Translations under genes and position numbers: made by a program | Assembly (NCBI GenBank): GCA_051747265.1 | Contig: JBNJFY010000001.1 | Location: 868,001 to 932,000, forward strand | Direction of reading: 5' to 3' | From: JBNJFY01 sp051747265 | Lineage (GTDB): Bacteria; Bacteroidota; Rhodothermia; Balneolales; Balneolaceae | DNA: 64,000 nucleotides | Shown: piece by piece, positions 62,758 to 64,000 of the stretch | Layout: each line of letters begins with the position of its first letter | Numbering within the stretch: position 1 is the first letter of the stretch | Notes under the pieces: generated by a model | Seen by the model: the letters and a program-made list of their open reading frames with translations, nothing else | Database searches by the model: none | Told to the model about the DNA's origin: nothing

Positions 62758-64000
62758 TTTGTTACCGTGGATTTAACAGAAGTGATTAATATTTTCGGAA
62801 AATCCTCATCGCTTTGCGCAGTGTACAATAAGGTGGAGTAAAGAATACCCGAATTGGTTTCAACCGATATAAAATACCGTTGGTCGCTAATATCAGCTTC
62901 CGCATAAATTAATTCATTAAAAAAGCTGGTCATATTGTACCGATAGGTAAAGTCGGTGCTATCAACTCCGACCGAGAAGGTAGCTTGTTCGTTTAAGACC
63001 GACTCATTTAATTGCGTGCTATCTCGTAACATAATCTGCACCTTATCATGAGTAGGCCGTACATGATCATCAGGAAGCGTGTTATCGAGTATTGAGCGAG
63101 CTTCATACAAGGTTAATTCGGCACGAGACAGGTTTTGGGATTGGATATTTAAAAATTCCCTATTCACCGGGAAGTTCATGTGCGCGATGTTCTCATAGGT
63201 ACTGTATAGCGGAGTCAGATCTTCCGGATCCAGCCCTGCATTCAACGCTTCCGTATCAATATTATCCGTTCCACGTTCTACACTGTAAGCCCATCGATCC
63301 AAACCGCTGGTATATTGCGTGGTGTCTTCATCTGTTTCATTAATTACCAACAAATTTAGCTTCACTTGTTGATCACCGGAAACCTGTAAGGGAAGAATTT
63401 TACTGGGATTTGTAGGCACCAATGCCAATCCTTGGAAATCATTATCGTAGTGATCATCACGCTCATCCTCAGGCTCATAGTAGAGATAATCTCGATAGCG
63501 ATCTCGAAAAGAAGCGGGCAAATCGATATTAACCGAGTCTTCCATTCCCAGACTTACCCCCGAAACAATCACATTATTGGTCAAACGGGGCATAGAATCC
63601 CGACGCCAGGCGTTACTTCGCCATGGATCGGCAATTTCCACAATATCAAATTCCGTAGCCGATGCGGTATCCCCATACACTTTTGAGGTATTGACCTTCA
63701 TATTCAGTGAAAGCTTGGCATCCGGAACCATCGTATCGATCGGTGCCCCATTGGCACGAGGCCGAAATAAGGCCGTAGCTTTGATGTTTCCGAATAGTTG
63801 ATCTTCATACTGACCGACTGAGATGAAGGAGGTTCGGCCAGAGAATGCTTTCAGGGGAGTTGTTTTAAAATCATCAATAGCGACTGTATCGCTATTAACT
63901 TCAGCATCGTCTTGGATAAAAGTACTGCCTACCACACCTGGATCTTCGCCACAACTGACCAATAGAATACTCAGGAGAAGCCAGCTAAAAATAATCGACT
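62754..64000 (-). CDS. DUF4270-like lipoprotein, 5' end beyond the window
   Basis: At least 415 codons. The first usual start in the window is a TTG at 63962, but the in-frame codons before it read SIIFSWLLLSILLVSCGEDP, a lipoprotein signal with lipobox ending in cysteine. The true start therefore lies past base 64000. The region DPGVVGSTFIQDDAEVN and the beta-rich body, with repeated FR/Y-D-Y strands and a C-terminal strand SGILYSTLLYTAQS, resemble DUF4270 surface proteins. Function is unknown. It is coupled to the barrel gene downstream and may work with it at the outer membrane. Confidence 0.68.
   Translation of the reverse strand, partial: SIIFSWLLLSILLVSCGEDPGVVGSTFIQDDAEVNSDTVAIDDFKTTPLKAFSGRTSFISVGQYEDQLFGNIKATALFRPRANGAPIDTMVPDAKLSLNMKVNTSKVYGDTASATEFDIVEIADPWRSNAWRRDSMPRLTNNVIVSGVSLGMEDSVNIDLPASFRDRYRDYLYYEPEDERDDHYDNDFQGLALVPTNPSKILPLQVSGDQQVKLNLLVINETDEDTTQYTSGLDRWAYSVERGTDNIDTEALNAGLDPEDLTPLYSTYENIAHMNFPVNREFLNIQSQNLSRAELTLYEARSILDNTLPDDHVRPTHDKVQIMLRDSTQLNESVLNEQATFSVGVDSTDFTYRYNMTSFFNELIYAEADISDQRYFISVETNSGILYSTLLYTAQSDEDFPKILITSVKSTVTN

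Overview
The window suggests a flagellated, Gram-negative member of the Balneolota/Rhodothermota branch near Bacteroidota. Bacteroidota-like traits are a type IX secretion (T9SS) C-terminal sorting domain, PorV/PorQ-, DUF6089- and DUF4270-like envelope proteins, an LptB ATPase and a zinc-finger-free topoisomerase I. A complete flagellar hook, basal-body and export gene set sits beside them, which most classical Bacteroidota lack. The taxonomic placement is inference from gene content; no rRNA is present and I saw no tRNA.

Bases 1-7560 are accessory DNA. They hold a PGAP1-like lipase/hydrolase, a DUF3800 gene interrupted by one in-frame TGA, a single-chain restriction-modification enzyme (PD-(D/E)XK nuclease plus N6-adenine methylase plus specificity region), a DUF433/DUF5615 (PIN-like) toxin-antitoxin pair and a small orphan gene. 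The stretch is bracketed by tandem 29-30 base palindromic repeats in two stem versions that differ by compensatory changes. Bases 7567-15162 hold a large T9SS-exported beta-propeller/cohesin/dockerin-like protein, histidine-degradation genes hutI-hutG, a malic enzyme and a small V4R-like protein.

Bases 15164-36646 are one long flagellar gene string on the minus strand: flgB, flgC, a 72-codon orphan, fliE, fliF, fliG, fliH, fliI, fliJ, motE-like, fliK, flgD, a TIGR02530-type gene, flgE, motA, motB, fliL, fliM, fliN/Y, fliO, fliP, fliQ, fliR. It has several unusual points: a strong terminator-like hairpin between fliG and fliH, a 1105-residue FliK, a heavily structured leader before flgE, a variable AT-rich centre in flgE, and a four-helix-bundle (23S intervening-sequence type) cassette with inverted-repeat ends between flgE and motA. 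A PAS-histidine kinase is transcribed divergently from flgB.

Bases 37.8-49.6 kb are housekeeping: topA, a peroxiredoxin, an ArsR regulator, a Nudix hydrolase, AMP nucleosidase, radC, argS, a methyltransferase, an S-adenosylmethionine hydrolase (DUF62) and dnaN. Bases 49.7-57.8 kb run on the plus strand: a glycosyltransferase, a PorV/PorQ-like protein whose signal peptide lies upstream of any usual start codon, a lipoprotein, miaA, purS-clpS-purQ, an M42 peptidase and lptB. A 128-base element with perfect 17-base terminal inverted repeats (MITE-like) separates lptB from the convergent DUF6089-like gene. The end of the window holds rho, a TPR protein, an outer-membrane barrel and a DUF4270-like lipoprotein running off the edge.

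The strongest candidates for something undescribed are the repeat-bracketed accessory island with covarying palindromes, the multi-hairpin flgE leader, the fliG-fliH hairpin and the 72-codon flagellar gene.
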